In this document: piece by piece, positions 33,853 to 43,094 of the stretch | Position numbering within the stretch: position 1 is the stretch's first letter | Layout of the letters: every line of letters starts with the position of its first letter | NCBI RefSeq assembly: GCF_002886255.1 | Contig: NZ_KZ614149.1 | Coordinates: forward strand, 1,612,001-1,676,000 | Direction of reading: 5' to 3' | Source of the DNA: Alteribacillus bidgolensis | GTDB lineage: Bacteria; Bacillota; Bacilli; Bacillales; Marinococcaceae | Length of the DNA: 64,000 nucleotides | The notes under the pieces: generated by a model | What the model was told of the DNA's origin: nothing | Seen by the model: only the letters and a program-made list of their open reading frames with translations | Databases searched by the model: none | Position numbers and translations under genes: made by a program

Positions 33853-34611
33853 TCACCCATATATTTGCAGCGTATTATGTACGATTGTCTTTTCGATGAT
33901 ATGTTTGTTTCTATTTTTTTCTTTGGCTAAAAAAGACACTATATTTGAAAGAAACAAAGGTGTTGTTTGTTTTTCTTTAAAAGGTCCATCAAATGGCCAT
34001 GGCCCATCTGTTTCTATTAATAATTGTTCGTTTGGAATCATGGAAGCTAAAATTTGATCTCTATGGCGGTAGCAAACTTCTGGGGTAAGAGAAATGTAAT
34101 AACCGGAGGCGGTTATCTGCCGGACAACTTCCGGCTGTGCTTTCAGCCAGTGAAAATGAGCGGACAGATTCGGGGTTTCTTGCTGCAAAAGCTGATATAC
34201 GATTTCTGCCTTATCATGAACCGCATGCAATGCAGCCGGAAGCATGTAATCTTTTGCTGTATGCAAACATCTTTTTAAAAAATCAATATGTTGTTCAAGC
34301 GAAGTCGGAAGCTGCTCGAGTTCATAATGCGGCAGACCAATCTCTCCTATGCATGCTATTTTATCTCGCTCCTGGCATACAAGACGCTGCCATTCTTGAA
34401 AATCGGCTTCTTTGGGCAGACCTTTCTCTGGATGAAAACCAACACCAGCCAAAATGAAGTCTGAAAATTTCTCTTTTAGCTCCAGTGTTTTGTACGAAGA
34501 AGCAAGATTATTGGAAACAGCGACGACTTTTTGGATACCGGCTTCTTTCCATTTTTCTATGCTGGATTCGATGTTTTCGTATTGTTCTAAATGGATATGA
34601 GCATCTATCAT
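33853..34611 (-). CDS. TatD-family metal-dependent hydrolase
   Basis: A 252-residue TIM-barrel hydrolase with MIDAHIHLEQYE (first metal histidines), VGFHPEKG, CIGEIGL, ALHAVHDKAE, HFHWLKAQPE and LLIETDGPWPF. TatD enzymes are deoxyribonucleases or related phosphodiesterases; this short variant resembles Bacillus YabD-like paralogues. ATG 34611 is six bases after AAAGGAG; the frame to 34653 is rejected. Confidence 0.88.
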   Translation of the reverse strand: MIDAHIHLEQYENIESSIEKWKEAGIQKVVAVSNNLASSYKTLELKEKFSDFILAGVGFHPEKGLPKEADFQEWQRLVCQERDKIACIGEIGLPHYELEQLPTSLEQHIDFLKRCLHTAKDYMLPAALHAVHDKAEIVYQLLQQETPNLSAHFHWLKAQPEVVRQITASGYYISLTPEVCYRHRDQILASMIPNEQLLIETDGPWPFDGPFKEKQTTPLFLSNIVSFLAKEKNRNKHIIEKTIVHNTLQIYG

Positions 34612-34709
34612 GAAATACTCCTTTTTATACCCATCATAATGCAAGGAAGACAAGTTGGGAAGAGGATTTTAAGAGGAAATGTGGGTTCATTTTAAACCTA
34701 ATGAATTTT

Positions 34710-34973
34710 TTATGCGGTATATATCTTTTTTATTTGTTCAGGTTCATCTTTTAATACGTCGTGGCTTGCTTCAAGGTTCTCTAATCAATCTTTTATGTCG
34801 CTGAATTCTTTGGCATTCTGTATTTTCATGCCGTCTATTTCTGCTTTTAATTCTTCCTGACCCGTTTTTAAGGCTGAAAGCATCTGCCCATGTTCTCGAA
34901 GGATGGTTCCATGATCTCTTAAAGTCTCCTGAATGTTGTGAAGTGCCCCTAAAATCTGCTTTTCCATTTCCAT
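34710..34973 (-). pseudogene. Small coiled-coil protein with an internal TGA
   Basis: The frame from ATG 34973 encodes a heptad-rich protein (QILGALHNIQETLRDHGTIL, GQEELKAEIDGMK, EFSDIKD). A TGA at 34785-34787 ends it after 62 residues, yet the frame continues LENLEASHDVLKDEPEQIKKIYTA to TAA 34710. No cysteine partner or good SECIS hairpin is present, so this is read as a nonsense mutation truncating the protein. The shortened product may still be made; it resembles small plasmid or phage helical proteins. Confidence 0.55.
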
Positions 34974-35030
34974 TATTTTCTCCTCCTTTCTCGACGAATG
35001 TAAAGCTATTATACCACGGGCATTCTTATT

Positions 35031-35127
35031 TTAGAAAACCTTAGCTTACCGCCAGATCCTGATGGCGGAAGCCTTAGTTTTTCTTATACTTTGATCCTTT
35101 AACAAAGTTAAATGTTCCTAAAGTGTA
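35031..35127. repeat. Short-form copy of the dispersed repeat
   Basis: TTAGAAAACC start, a GCCGCCA-like stem (TTACCGCCAGATCCTGATGGCGGAA), TAGTTTTTCTTATACTTTG, then TCCTTTAACAAAGTT and an AAAGTGTA end: the complete 97-bp minimal form. Confidence 0.85.
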
Positions 35128-35166
35128 AAAAGAAATCTGACAGCGGCTGATGGAAAATGTCTACTG

Positions 35167-35195
35167 TTGTTAAAGAACATTCGTTCCCATATAAT
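35167..35195 (+). promoter_or_regulatory. SOS promoter with LexA (DinR) box
   Basis: The -35 TTGTTA (35167-35172) is 17 bp from a consensus -10 TATAAT (35190-35195). Within the spacer AGAACATTCGTTCC (35174-35187) contains GAAC-N4-GTTC, the Bacillus LexA/DinR operator core. LexA bound here would block the polymerase gene 37 bp downstream until DNA damage. Confidence 0.82.
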
Positions 35196-35231
35196 AGAAC
35201 TATATAGAGTCTTTTTAATGGAGCGATGATG

Positions 35232-36464
35232 ATGGAGCGGATCGTCTTTTTAGTGGATATGCAATCGTTTTATGCTAGTTTTGAAAAGGTCTGCCGCACC
35301 GATCTTGAAAATAAACCCGTTGTGGTGGCAGGAGACCCAAAAATCCGAAGCGGTGTCATCCTGGCTGCCTGCCCGACCGCTAAACAATGGGGAGTAAAAA
35401 CCGCTGAAGCTCTTTGGGAAGCAGAAAATAAATGCCCGGATCTCGTTGTCATTAAACCGCGTATGCAGGCCTATTTAAATGCATCGGTTGAAATTGCCTC
35501 CGTGCTTGAAATGTTCAGCGATGAAGTCGAACCGTACAGTGTTGATGAAATTTTTGTGGAAATGACCTATTCTCTTGAACCGTTCGGGGGCAATCCCGTG
35601 AAAGCAGCAGCGCGTATGAAACGGCAGATTAAACGAATGCTCGGCGTAAACGCCCGTGTTGGCATTGGTCCGACAAAAGTACTTGCCAAGATGGCTTGTG
35701 ACCATTTCGCAAAAAAAACACCAGAAGGCATTTTCACATTATCTCAAGATAATTTACAGCAGAAACTGTGGCCGCGTTCGATTGGGGATTTATTTGGTGT
35801 AGGAAAACGGATGGAGTACCACCTTCGCAATATGGGCATTCGCACGATCGGCCAGCTTGCCCGCTTTCCGCTCGAACAGATGAAAAAGCGCTGGGGCATA
35901 AATGGAGAGCTGCTTTGGCGGACGGCGTATGGATGGGACCCCTCTCCGGTAACAGTCGACACCCATATCCGCCGCAAAGGAATCGGTCATCATATGACGC
36001 TCCCCCGCGATTATTATACATGGGACGAAGTGAAAGTCGTTTTGAGGGAACTAAGTGAAGAAGTGGCGCGCCGTGCTAGGCAGAACGGCTACATGGGCAC
36101 CACTGTGTCAGCCGGAGCGGGAGGCCATGATTTTGACTTCCCGGCTGGCTTTCATCGGCAGAAAAAACTGGAGGATTACACCAATGACGGAAGAGTGATC
36201 TATGATGCGGCTGCTGAGCTTTTTCATGAGCATTGGGACAAATACCCCTTACGAAGCGTAGGTATTACGCTCGACCAGCTCGCAGATGATACTTTTCGCC
36301 AGCTCAACCTGTTTCACCCCCTTCAAGACCGCGAAACTTTGAATCAAACAGTAGATAAATTAAAAGAACGTTTCGGCAGCGGCACACTCCTTTATGCTTC
36401 TTCTCTTACCGATGCAGGCCAGGCTCAGCTGCGCGCACAAAAAATCGGCGGCCATTATAAATAG
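35232..36464 (+). CDS. Y-family DNA polymerase (UmuC/DinB, YqjW-like)
   Basis: Error-prone translesion polymerase of 410 residues. Palm motifs are FLVDMQSFYASFEK (first aspartate and steric gate region) and EPYSVDEIFVEMT (SVDE catalytic acids near 103-106); GIGPTKVLAKMA precedes the thumb, and LFGVGKRMEYHLRNMGI is the helix-hairpin-helix. It lacks an obvious beta-clamp tail beyond FRQLNLF, which could serve. ATG 35232 was chosen among three consecutive ATGs. It is controlled by the LexA-boxed promoter. Confidence 0.92.
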   Translation: MERIVFLVDMQSFYASFEKVCRTDLENKPVVVAGDPKIRSGVILAACPTAKQWGVKTAEALWEAENKCPDLVVIKPRMQAYLNASVEIASVLEMFSDEVEPYSVDEIFVEMTYSLEPFGGNPVKAAARMKRQIKRMLGVNARVGIGPTKVLAKMACDHFAKKTPEGIFTLSQDNLQQKLWPRSIGDLFGVGKRMEYHLRNMGIRTIGQLARFPLEQMKKRWGINGELLWRTAYGWDPSPVTVDTHIRRKGIGHHMTLPRDYYTWDEVKVVLRELSEEVARRARQNGYMGTTVSAGAGGHDFDFPAGFHRQKKLEDYTNDGRVIYDAAAELFHEHWDKYPLRSVGITLDQLADDTFRQLNLFHPLQDRETLNQTVDKLKERFGSGTLLYASSLTDAGQAQLRAQKIGGHYK

Positions 36465-36643
36465 TGCTTGCCCCCAGTGGTGGAAAAAACTTGGCTTCTC
36501 GCCAAATGTCCGGCGGAAGCCATTGTATTCATTACGTGAACTTTTAATCTAATTCAAACGTCTAAAAAGATTTCAAAATTTTATTTATTTTAGTATAATG
36601 AAATGAGAACATAGTCTTTTCAGATTTAACGGGAGGGGATTTT

Positions 36644-38227
36644 TTGAACAGAGAAGATTTAATTGCTCCAGAAAAGTACAATGTAACAAATGAATTGGAA
36701 GCGTTTACAAATGATGAGAACCGGATTGCAGTACGCTGGTTAAGTGAAGACGGCAAGAGACTGGAAGTGTCTTACGCTGAGTTAATCCGGCGAACCAATC
36801 AATACGCTAACGCACTGGCTGCAGCCGGATTTGAAAAAGGCGATCGGATTCTTATTATTCTGCCGCGCCTTCCAGAAGCCTATATGACCTACCTCGCTTG
36901 TCTAAAAGCAGGCATTGCAGCCATACCCAGTTCAGAAATGCTCCGGGCAAAAGACTTAAGTTACCGGATCAACCATTCTGGAGCAAAAGGTGTCATCGCT
37001 TATCACAACGCTACAGCGGAGACCGACAAAATAGAAGAAAGCACACCTTCTTTGCAAAAGAAATTTGTTATCGGCGGAAACCAAAGCGGCTGGGAGCCAT
37101 TTGAAGAAACTGTTATGCTTCAAAGCGACCAATGCAGCGGTGAAAATACTTCCTGCGATGATATTGCTTTTCTTTCTTATACATCAGGAACGACCGGAAA
37201 TCCAAAAGGGGTGGTACATACCCACGGCTGGGCTTATGCTCACGTGCGGACAGCTGCGAAAGAATGGCTCGGTGTAAGAGAAAATGATATCGTCTGGGCG
37301 ACAGCAGCACCTGGCTGGCAAAAATGGATATGGAGTCCGTTTTTATCGACAATCACCCTTGGAGCTACGGCCTTTGTTTACCACGGCAAATTCGATCCGC
37401 ATACGTATCTCGGCCTGCTTGAAAAAGAAAAAATACAAGTGCTCTGCTGTACTCCGACAGAATACCGGCTGATGTCAAAAGTCGATAACTTGTCTGCTTA
37501 TGAGTTACCAGAACTGCGCAGCACTGTTTCTGCTGGGGAGCCGCTTAACCGTCCTGTCATAGAAGCTTTTAAAGAAGCCTTTAATGTCGATGTCCGTGAC
37601 GGCTATGGCCAAACAGAAAATACGCTGCTAGTCGGTACTCTGCTCGATATGACTATAAAGCCAGGCTCAATGGGTAAACCGACGCCAGGAAATACAGTGG
37701 AAGTAGTTAATGATGAAGGACAGCCGGCAGCACCGGGAGAAGTCGGTGACATTGCTCTTCACAAAGATAGTCCGGCTCTTTTTAAAGAATACTATAAAGA
37801 TCCGGAACGAACAGCCGCTGCATTTCGAGGAGACTGGTATTTGACCGGTGACCAGGCGTCTAAAGATGAGGATGGCTACCTTTGGTTCGAAGGACGCAGT
37901 GATGACATTATTATCAGTTCCGGTTATACGATTGGTCCATTTGAAGTCGAGGATGCACTCACCAAACATGATACTGTGAAAGAATGTGCCGTTGTAGCTT
38001 GTCCAGATGAAGTTCGCGGAAGTATTGTAAAAGCGTATATCGTTTTAAAAGATCCAGATAACGTTAAAAATGAGCAATCGTTAATACAAGAGCTGCAGGA
38101 TCATACAAAAGCGCTCACGGCTCCTTATAAATACCCGCGCAGTATTGAATTTATCGAGGTGCTCCCAAAGACAACTTCCGGAAAAATCCGCCGCGTCGAA
38201 CTTCGTCAAAAGGAATTACAACGGTGA
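36644..38227 (+). CDS. Acyl-CoA synthetase (MbcS-like)
   Basis: A 527-residue AMP-forming ligase that activates a carboxylic acid with ATP and CoA. The start MNREDLIAPEKYNVTNELE matches the medium/branched-chain acyl-CoA synthetase MbcS of Bacillus. Motifs: FLSYTSGTTGNPKGVVHTHGW, DGYGQTENTLLVG, WYLTGDQASKDEDGY, GRSDDIIISSGYTIGPFEVE and the catalytic lysine in TTSGKIRR. TTG 36644 follows GGGAGGGGA. A broken repeat fragment (36483-36532) lies upstream. Confidence 0.9.
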   Translation: MNREDLIAPEKYNVTNELEAFTNDENRIAVRWLSEDGKRLEVSYAELIRRTNQYANALAAAGFEKGDRILIILPRLPEAYMTYLACLKAGIAAIPSSEMLRAKDLSYRINHSGAKGVIAYHNATAETDKIEESTPSLQKKFVIGGNQSGWEPFEETVMLQSDQCSGENTSCDDIAFLSYTSGTTGNPKGVVHTHGWAYAHVRTAAKEWLGVRENDIVWATAAPGWQKWIWSPFLSTITLGATAFVYHGKFDPHTYLGLLEKEKIQVLCCTPTEYRLMSKVDNLSAYELPELRSTVSAGEPLNRPVIEAFKEAFNVDVRDGYGQTENTLLVGTLLDMTIKPGSMGKPTPGNTVEVVNDEGQPAAPGEVGDIALHKDSPALFKEYYKDPERTAAAFRGDWYLTGDQASKDEDGYLWFEGRSDDIIISSGYTIGPFEVEDALTKHDTVKECAVVACPDEVRGSIVKAYIVLKDPDNVKNEQSLIQELQDHTKALTAPYKYPRSIEFIEVLPKTTSGKIRRVELRQKELQR

Positions 38228-38294
38228 TAAAATATCTGAGTGCTAACCTCACATACGTAAAGGGAAACAAAATCTAGCTATTTCATTTTCAAAT

Positions 38295-38330
38295 AAGGAG
38301 CTTAGGATCCTAATTCCAAGCTCCTTTTAC
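38295..38330 (+). terminator. Terminator of the acyl-CoA synthetase gene
   Basis: AAGGAGCTT (38295-38303) pairs with AAGCTCCTT (38318-38326), then TTTAC. Confidence 0.75.
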
Positions 38331-38448
38331 TGTGGGGATATAGTTGTCCAGCAATGACTTAATTCCATATATCCATATATTTTTTCTTGTATTTCTTCAT
38401 CAACCGTTTCAATCAACTCCATGACTGTTTGTTACATTTCTTCACCCT

Positions 38449-38751
38449 CTAGAAGTCATATGTTTTGAATGAATCATTCAGCACTCTTTTTCCAGGATCA
38501 CTTTTAGCTAAATCAGCCAGGCCATTAACGCTCTTGTTTATCCTTTTAGAGTTTTCAAATTCCTTTTTCATCTCCCAATTCACTTTTTTACCACCTCCGT
38601 ACACAATGAATGCGGCATAGGTTCTTTTGAGACCTCTCAGAAAGATTGCTGCAATTTCTTCTATTCCAGTAACGTCCTTCAACAGACCAATAAATAGCTG
38701 GCTGGAGAACATACCCATGTATGGCTGTTCATTCTCGTATAAATTACTCAC
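38449..38751 (-). CDS. Hypothetical protein of a plasmid-type gene pair
   Basis: A 100-residue protein (MSNLYENEQPYMGMFSSQLF, then a central FLRGLKRTYAAFIVYGGGKK and a basic C-terminus). GTG 38751 begins 5 bp after the stop of the DUF3967-type gene with GAGGTGC just before it, so translation is probably coupled. Not recognised; possibly plasmid maintenance. Confidence 0.6.
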   Translation of the reverse strand: MSNLYENEQPYMGMFSSQLFIGLLKDVTGIEEIAAIFLRGLKRTYAAFIVYGGGKKVNWEMKKEFENSKRINKSVNGLADLAKSDPGKRVLNDSFKTYDF

Positions 38752-38756
38752 GCACC

Positions 38757-39464
38757 TCAGTTACGGAATTTGGAGATAAGCCTCTCCCATATCCCTTTAG
38801 GTTTATGTACCGCTTCTTCTAAACGTTTATTAAAATCATTTTGTGAACGCCATTCTATTTGCTGTTCGTCCCGCATATTTTGTATTTCTTTTAGCAAGAA
38901 TTCACTTTTTTGTTTTTCTTGCTTCAACAAGGTTTCGTAATGCTTATTTTGTTGTTCCGTTATTTTATCCATTTTAGCTTGAGCTTTTTGAGCTGCATTT
39001 CCAACGCCAGAGCTTATAACATGATGATCTTGCTGGAGCTTAGAAACTGTTGTTTTAAGCTGGGACATATCGTTTTTCAGTTGAACATTCATTTCCCGTG
39101 TGGCTGCTAGTTCATTGGCTAAGACCTTTAATAAATCTTTAACTTGATTGGGATCCTGAGAGGACATATCATATGTATCAGATATCGCAAGGTCTGTTTC
39201 ATTGAATCCTTCTAATCTTTTTTTCTGTTGATAGGCAAGGTCTTTAGCTGTTATATCTATGGGCTTTTCCGTATCACGTATGACAATAATAGCTTCGATG
39301 TCGGATCGAACAAAGATACGCCTATCACCGTCTTTAAAAAACTCATATCCATTCCGCTCTAAGGCTTGACCGTATTTTCGAACAGTTGTTGTTGCAATTC
39401 CTACTTCTTCTGCAACTTCCTTTGTGGAGAAAGCTCGTTCATTTGGTTGTATATCGTATCTCAT
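38757..39464 (-). CDS. MerR-like DNA-binding protein with DUF3967 C-terminus
   Basis: A 235-residue protein. Residues 10-60 form a winged-helix (FSTKEVAEEVGIATTTVRKYGQ, then YEFFKDGDRRIFVRSDI); a long coiled coil spans 95-205; the C-terminus GIWERLISKFRN is the DUF3967 hallmark. Such proteins are common on Bacillus plasmids and in integrated elements, suggesting acquired DNA. ATG 39464 follows AAGGGGG. It leads a two-gene operon. Confidence 0.82.
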   Translation of the reverse strand: MRYDIQPNERAFSTKEVAEEVGIATTTVRKYGQALERNGYEFFKDGDRRIFVRSDIEAIIVIRDTEKPIDITAKDLAYQQKKRLEGFNETDLAISDTYDMSSQDPNQVKDLLKVLANELAATREMNVQLKNDMSQLKTTVSKLQQDHHVISSGVGNAAQKAQAKMDKITEQQNKHYETLLKQEKQKSEFLLKEIQNMRDEQQIEWRSQNDFNKRLEEAVHKPKGIWERLISKFRN

Positions 39465-39648
39465 ACCGAACCCCCTTTTCTGTCAAATATGAAGGTTCTT
39501 GTATGAATTTTCAAGGTAAATTCGCCCAGTGATACGAAACATAAAAAAGAGCCAAACAGCCCATTGCGTAAGGAATTCAATTAAGTATAACGCTTGTTTT
39601 TGAGGCTCAATTCCCATTTCTGCAAACGAAGGATTTTGGCTCTATATA

Positions 39649-39725
39649 TTAGAAAAACTTGACTTGCCTCCAAGTCAAATGGCGGAAGTCTTAGTTTTGC
39701 TCCAAAGTTAAACATTCCTAAAGTA
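39649..39725. repeat. Short-form copy of the dispersed repeat, internally deleted
   Basis: TTAGAAAAACTTGACTTGCC, a CAAATGGCGGAAGTCTTAGT middle and AAACATTCCTAAAGTA end, missing the TATACTTTGATCC part. Confidence 0.8.
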
Positions 39726-39755
39726 CAAGCAAAGTCACAGTTCATCACTTTTGGC

Positions 39756-40313
39756 TTAAGTATTCATTTTTTGGATCCAATGAATAAACGTATCCATTGA
39801 TTGACCAAGCGCTTTTCTTGTTTTTTCATCTGTAAGGTTTCCGGCTTTGTCTAGTTTGTTTTGAATGCCGCCAATATACAGCTCGGGCTGCTGCAGCACA
39901 AGCGCTCCAGCCGCTGTTAAGGTTTGCTTCACTTGTGCTTGAGCAAAAGCCGTACCTAGCGGAGAAGGAGAAGCACCTAAAACGAAGGCTGGCTTATTGT
40001 CCAGCACATTTTGGTTTGTTACACTCGCTGCCCAGTCAAGAGCATTTTTTAATACACCTGGAACCCCGTGGCTGTATTCAGGCGTCACAATCACCAATCC
40101 ATCTGCTTTTTCGACTGCTTCTTTAAAATTCATGACTGTTTCGGGATCACCGTTCACTTCAAGATCTCCGTTAAATAGCGGTATATGTTTCAAATCATAT
40201 ATCGAAAAATCGACTGCATCCGGACGTTGTTCAGCCATGTGCCTTAATATTATTTTATTAAAAGAATCTTTTCGCAAGCTGCCAGCTATCCCTATCATTT
40301 TCAATTGCTGCAT
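39756..40313 (-). CDS. NADPH-dependent FMN reductase
   Basis: A 185-residue flavodoxin-fold protein with MIGIAGSLRKDSFNKIIL (phosphate-binding loop for FMN), VIVTPEYSHGVPGVLKNALDW and VLGASPSPLGTAFAQ. Reduces FMN, quinones or azo compounds with NAD(P)H. ATG 40313 follows GAGGTGA. Confidence 0.92.
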   Translation of the reverse strand: MQQLKMIGIAGSLRKDSFNKIILRHMAEQRPDAVDFSIYDLKHIPLFNGDLEVNGDPETVMNFKEAVEKADGLVIVTPEYSHGVPGVLKNALDWAASVTNQNVLDNKPAFVLGASPSPLGTAFAQAQVKQTLTAAGALVLQQPELYIGGIQNKLDKAGNLTDEKTRKALGQSMDTFIHWIQKMNT

Positions 40314-40533
40314 TTTGTTATCACCTCGTTTTTATTAATTGCTGCTCATTCTCTAAATACCCCTGACCTTTTTTATCCAAACAAAAAAGAAACACAAGCA
40401 CTGTCAGTTGCGTTGGGGACGATCTTGTTTATGTTATTGTGCCTAATGCAAAAAGAGATAACCTTTCCATATCTCCACTTTTGGACTTTAAAAAAGTTTT
40501 TCTTTGTTTGGCAAGCCAAGTTTTGAGATTTTT

Positions 40534-40563
40534 TTGTTCACATCGTTATTAGTCTGATATACT
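40534..40563 (+). promoter_or_regulatory. Promoter of the alanine/sodium symporter gene
   Basis: TTGTTC (40534-40539), 18 bp spacer, TATACT (40558-40563) with an extended TGA before the -10. It leaves a 110-base leader. The rest of 40314-40533 shows no credible gene. Confidence 0.5.
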
Positions 40564-40675
40564 GAAAATATCTTCCATATTATCAGAATACTACTAATAT
40601 TAGTGCTATTCCTCCCCGATTCTTAAAAAATAAAAGGGGATGTAATAGAAAAAACAAACATAGGAGGGATTTTTA

Positions 40676-42028
40676 TTGAATGTAAATGAGATTTTAGACA
40701 TGATAAGCGGTTTTGTATGGGGGCCTCCTTTTCTTATTTTATTAGTTGGTACTGGGGTCTATTTAACATTTCGCTTAACTTTTTTACAGTTTAAAACGCT
40801 GCCTTATGCTTTAAAACTGGTTTTCACTAAAAATCAAGATAAGAAGTCTGAAGGAGATATTTCCCACTTTCAATCACTAATGACAGCGCTCGCGGCCACA
40901 GTCGGAACTGGTAACATTGCCGGGGTTGCCACCGCCGTTGTAGTCGGTGGACCTGGGGCTGTATTTTGGATGTGGATTTCAGCAATATTTGGGATGGCGA
41001 CCAAATATGCCGAAGCGATTCTCGCTGTTAAGTATCGTACTAAAGATGAACGCGGCGAGATGGCGGGCGGTCCAATGTACTACATTGAAAGAGGACTTGG
41101 CTGGAAATGGCTGGCCGTATTATTTGCCATTTTTGCGGCTGTTGCTTCTTTTGGTATTGGTAACACGGTACAATCCAATTCTGTGGCAGATGTGCTACAG
41201 GAAAACTGGAGTTTCCCGTATTGGGCAACTGGTATCATACTTATGATTTTAACCGGAATTGTTATTATTGGCGGAATCAAATCCATCGGACGAGTCGTAG
41301 CATTCATCGTCCCGATTATGGCCGTTTTCTATGTTATAGGAGGCCTTATTCTTATTCTTTTTAATTTCGATCTTGTTCCATCTGCTGTGAGCTTAATTTT
41401 CACCGATGCCTTTACTGGGCAGGCCGTAGCTGGCGGTGCTATTGGTGCTGTCATTCAAATGGGTGTGGCTCGCGGTGTATTTTCAAACGAAGCAGGGCTT
41501 GGTTCGGCTCCGATTGCTGCAGCGTCCGCCCGTACCGATTATCCAGGCCGGCAAGCATTAGTATCGATGACCCAGGTGTTTATCGATACGATTATTATCT
41601 GTTCCATCACTGGGATAGCGCTTGTGATGGGAGAACTTTATTTGGACGCAAATTCTGATGTAGACGGGGCTGCCTTGACATCGGCAACCTTTGAAATGTT
41701 TTTAGGGCCTGTTGGTGCCTTTATCGTTTCGATCGGCCTTGTTTTCTTTGCCTACTCTACCATGCTTGGCTGGTCTTACTACGGAGAGCGCTGTATTTAT
41801 TATTTGACGAAGAAACCTTCTTCTATTATGGTTTATCGGATAATCTTTGTTGCTGCAATTTTCTTTGGCGCCATATTAGAGCTTGATACGGTATGGGCAG
41901 TAGCTGACATAATGAACGGCTTGATGGCTGCACCAAACCTAATTGGACTGCTCGGCCTATCCGGCATTGTTGCTGCTGAAACCGCGTTTTTCTTACAGAA
42001 AAAAAGAGAAGAAGAACGCAAATTATAA
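40676..42028 (+). CDS. Alanine or glycine:cation symporter (AGCS family)
   Basis: A sodium-coupled amino acid importer of 450 residues with about eleven spans. Family signatures are SLMTALAATVGTGNIAGVA near residue 65 and the conserved GVARGVFSNEAGLGSAPIA; MAGGPMYYIERGLGWKW is also diagnostic. TTG 40676 follows AGGAGGGAT by seven bases. Monocistronic with a terminator. Confidence 0.93.
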   Translation: MNVNEILDMISGFVWGPPFLILLVGTGVYLTFRLTFLQFKTLPYALKLVFTKNQDKKSEGDISHFQSLMTALAATVGTGNIAGVATAVVVGGPGAVFWMWISAIFGMATKYAEAILAVKYRTKDERGEMAGGPMYYIERGLGWKWLAVLFAIFAAVASFGIGNTVQSNSVADVLQENWSFPYWATGIILMILTGIVIIGGIKSIGRVVAFIVPIMAVFYVIGGLILILFNFDLVPSAVSLIFTDAFTGQAVAGGAIGAVIQMGVARGVFSNEAGLGSAPIAAASARTDYPGRQALVSMTQVFIDTIIICSITGIALVMGELYLDANSDVDGAALTSATFEMFLGPVGAFIVSIGLVFFAYSTMLGWSYYGERCIYYLTKKPSSIMVYRIIFVAAIFFGAILELDTVWAVADIMNGLMAAPNLIGLLGLSGIVAAETAFFLQKKREEERKL

Positions 42029-42044
42029 CACAGGCTTTGCTCAT

Positions 42045-42076
42045 GGGCTGCCCCAAACGAGGGGCAGCTCTTTTTT
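42045..42076 (+). terminator. Terminator of the symporter gene
   Basis: GGGCTGCCCC (42045-42054) pairs with GGGGCAGCTC (42061-42070; one G-T), then TTTTTT. Confidence 0.85.
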
Positions 42077-42247
42077 CATGTAGCAGCGGATACTTGTACC
42101 GTTATATCCCTAATTATCCGTTTATTTTAACAACCTTTGTCCGTAACCCTTCATAACTTTTTCGGAGGTCTTCTGAACGAGTTTAAGAAGAACAAGAGCG
42201 GGATATAACAGACACTAGATAAGAAACAGCAAAAGGAGGATGCGCAC

Positions 42248-42766
42248 GTGAAAACATTTCTATTTTCCATCATAGTAAGTTTTGCCCTTTTCCTTGGAGC
42301 TTGCGGCACAGTGGAAGAGGAGCAAACAGCAGAAGAGAACGACAACGGAGCAGATGTTACCGAGGAAGAGCCCGAAACAGAAGATAATCATGAAGAAGAA
42401 GATACAGAAAAAGATGCAGAAAAAGATGAAGAAAGCAAGGAAGAAGAAGGCTCAGAAACGGATTTAGCAAGTGGTATAGAAGAAGTTCAATCAAACCTTG
42501 ATAGTTTAAATAAAACAGTAGAAAACGCTTCTGATAATCTAGAAAACATTCACGCTGAAGGAGAAGAGTTAGAGGAAAACTGGGATGTTATTGAAGATCA
42601 AGTAGGTGAAAAATACCCAGATGATTATACTAATATCGAAAAAAGTCTTTATCCGTTAATAGATGAAGCAAAAGGAGAAGAGCCGGGTACAGACACTATC
42701 CAAGAACTGATAAAAGAAACACAAGACAAATTAGAAGAATTTCTTACTAAAGTAGAAAAAGAATAA
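42248..42766 (+). CDS. Highly acidic lipoprotein
   Basis: A 172-residue protein with a lipoprotein signal peptide (lipobox FLGAC, lipidated Cys near 19). Residues 22-72 are almost entirely Glu, Asp, Lys and Thr, a flexible acidic linker; the C-terminal 95 residues are helical (VQSNLDSLNKTVENASDNL). GTG 42248 follows AAGGAGGA. An acidic surface protein fits a salt-adapted cell. Function unknown. Confidence 0.82.
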   Translation: MKTFLFSIIVSFALFLGACGTVEEEQTAEENDNGADVTEEEPETEDNHEEEDTEKDAEKDEESKEEEGSETDLASGIEEVQSNLDSLNKTVENASDNLENIHAEGEELEENWDVIEDQVGEKYPDDYTNIEKSLYPLIDEAKGEEPGTDTIQELIKETQDKLEEFLTKVEKE

Positions 42767-42774
42767 TCTAAAAT

Positions 42775-42812
42775 CTCTGTAAGGATCAGCCTTTTTTCCT
42801 TACAGAGATTTT
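42775..42812 (+). terminator. Terminator of the lipoprotein gene
   Basis: CTCTGTAAGGA (42775-42785) pairs with TCCTTACAGAG (42797-42807), then ATTTTT. Confidence 0.85.
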
Positions 42813-42831
42813 TCTGTTTGTTTGAACGGTG

Positions 42832-43056
42832 TAGAAAGACTCGGCTTGCCGCCATGTAAAGGAAACCGCCTAGTTAAAGGAACTTCTACTAAAAACGCAC
42901 ACGTCGACGCATAGGATGTGCTAATGTCGTGGTGTTTTTGGCGACGAGTGTGCAACGTAGAAGTCACCACATCCAGTGGAAGTACGTCCTGTACGTTGGA
43001 AGACATCGTTTTTCTTATACTTTGATCCTTTAACAAAATTAAACATTCCTAAAGTA
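42832..43056. repeat. Long-form copy of the dispersed repeat
   Basis: From TAGAAAGACTCGGCTTGCCG to AAACATTCCTAAAGTA, about 225 bp, carrying the GGAAACCGCC, ACACGTCGACGCATAG, GGCGACGAGTGTGCAACG and AAGTACGTCCTGTACG words also found reversed at 12.2 and 47.7 kb. Confidence 0.85.
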
Positions 43057-43094
43057 CAAAGAAACTCTAATCCCTTAAAAGTTCACCAGAGCTT

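Noticed and set aside
34785..34787. In-frame TGA in the small coiled-coil gene as a fourth selenocysteine codon
   Set aside because: No cysteine partner, no redox fold, and only a weak 4-bp hairpin downstream; a nonsense mutation is simpler.
38341..38432. 33-codon minus-strand frame before the plasmid-type pair
   Set aside because: Coding-like words (ELIETVDEEIQEKIYG) but no ribosome site and no recognisable family; possibly a remnant, too weak to list.
40305..40526. Possible 73-residue gene on the plus strand before the symporter
   Set aside because: No ribosome site, overlaps the start of the FMN reductase on the other strand, and its end lies across a repeat-like tract.
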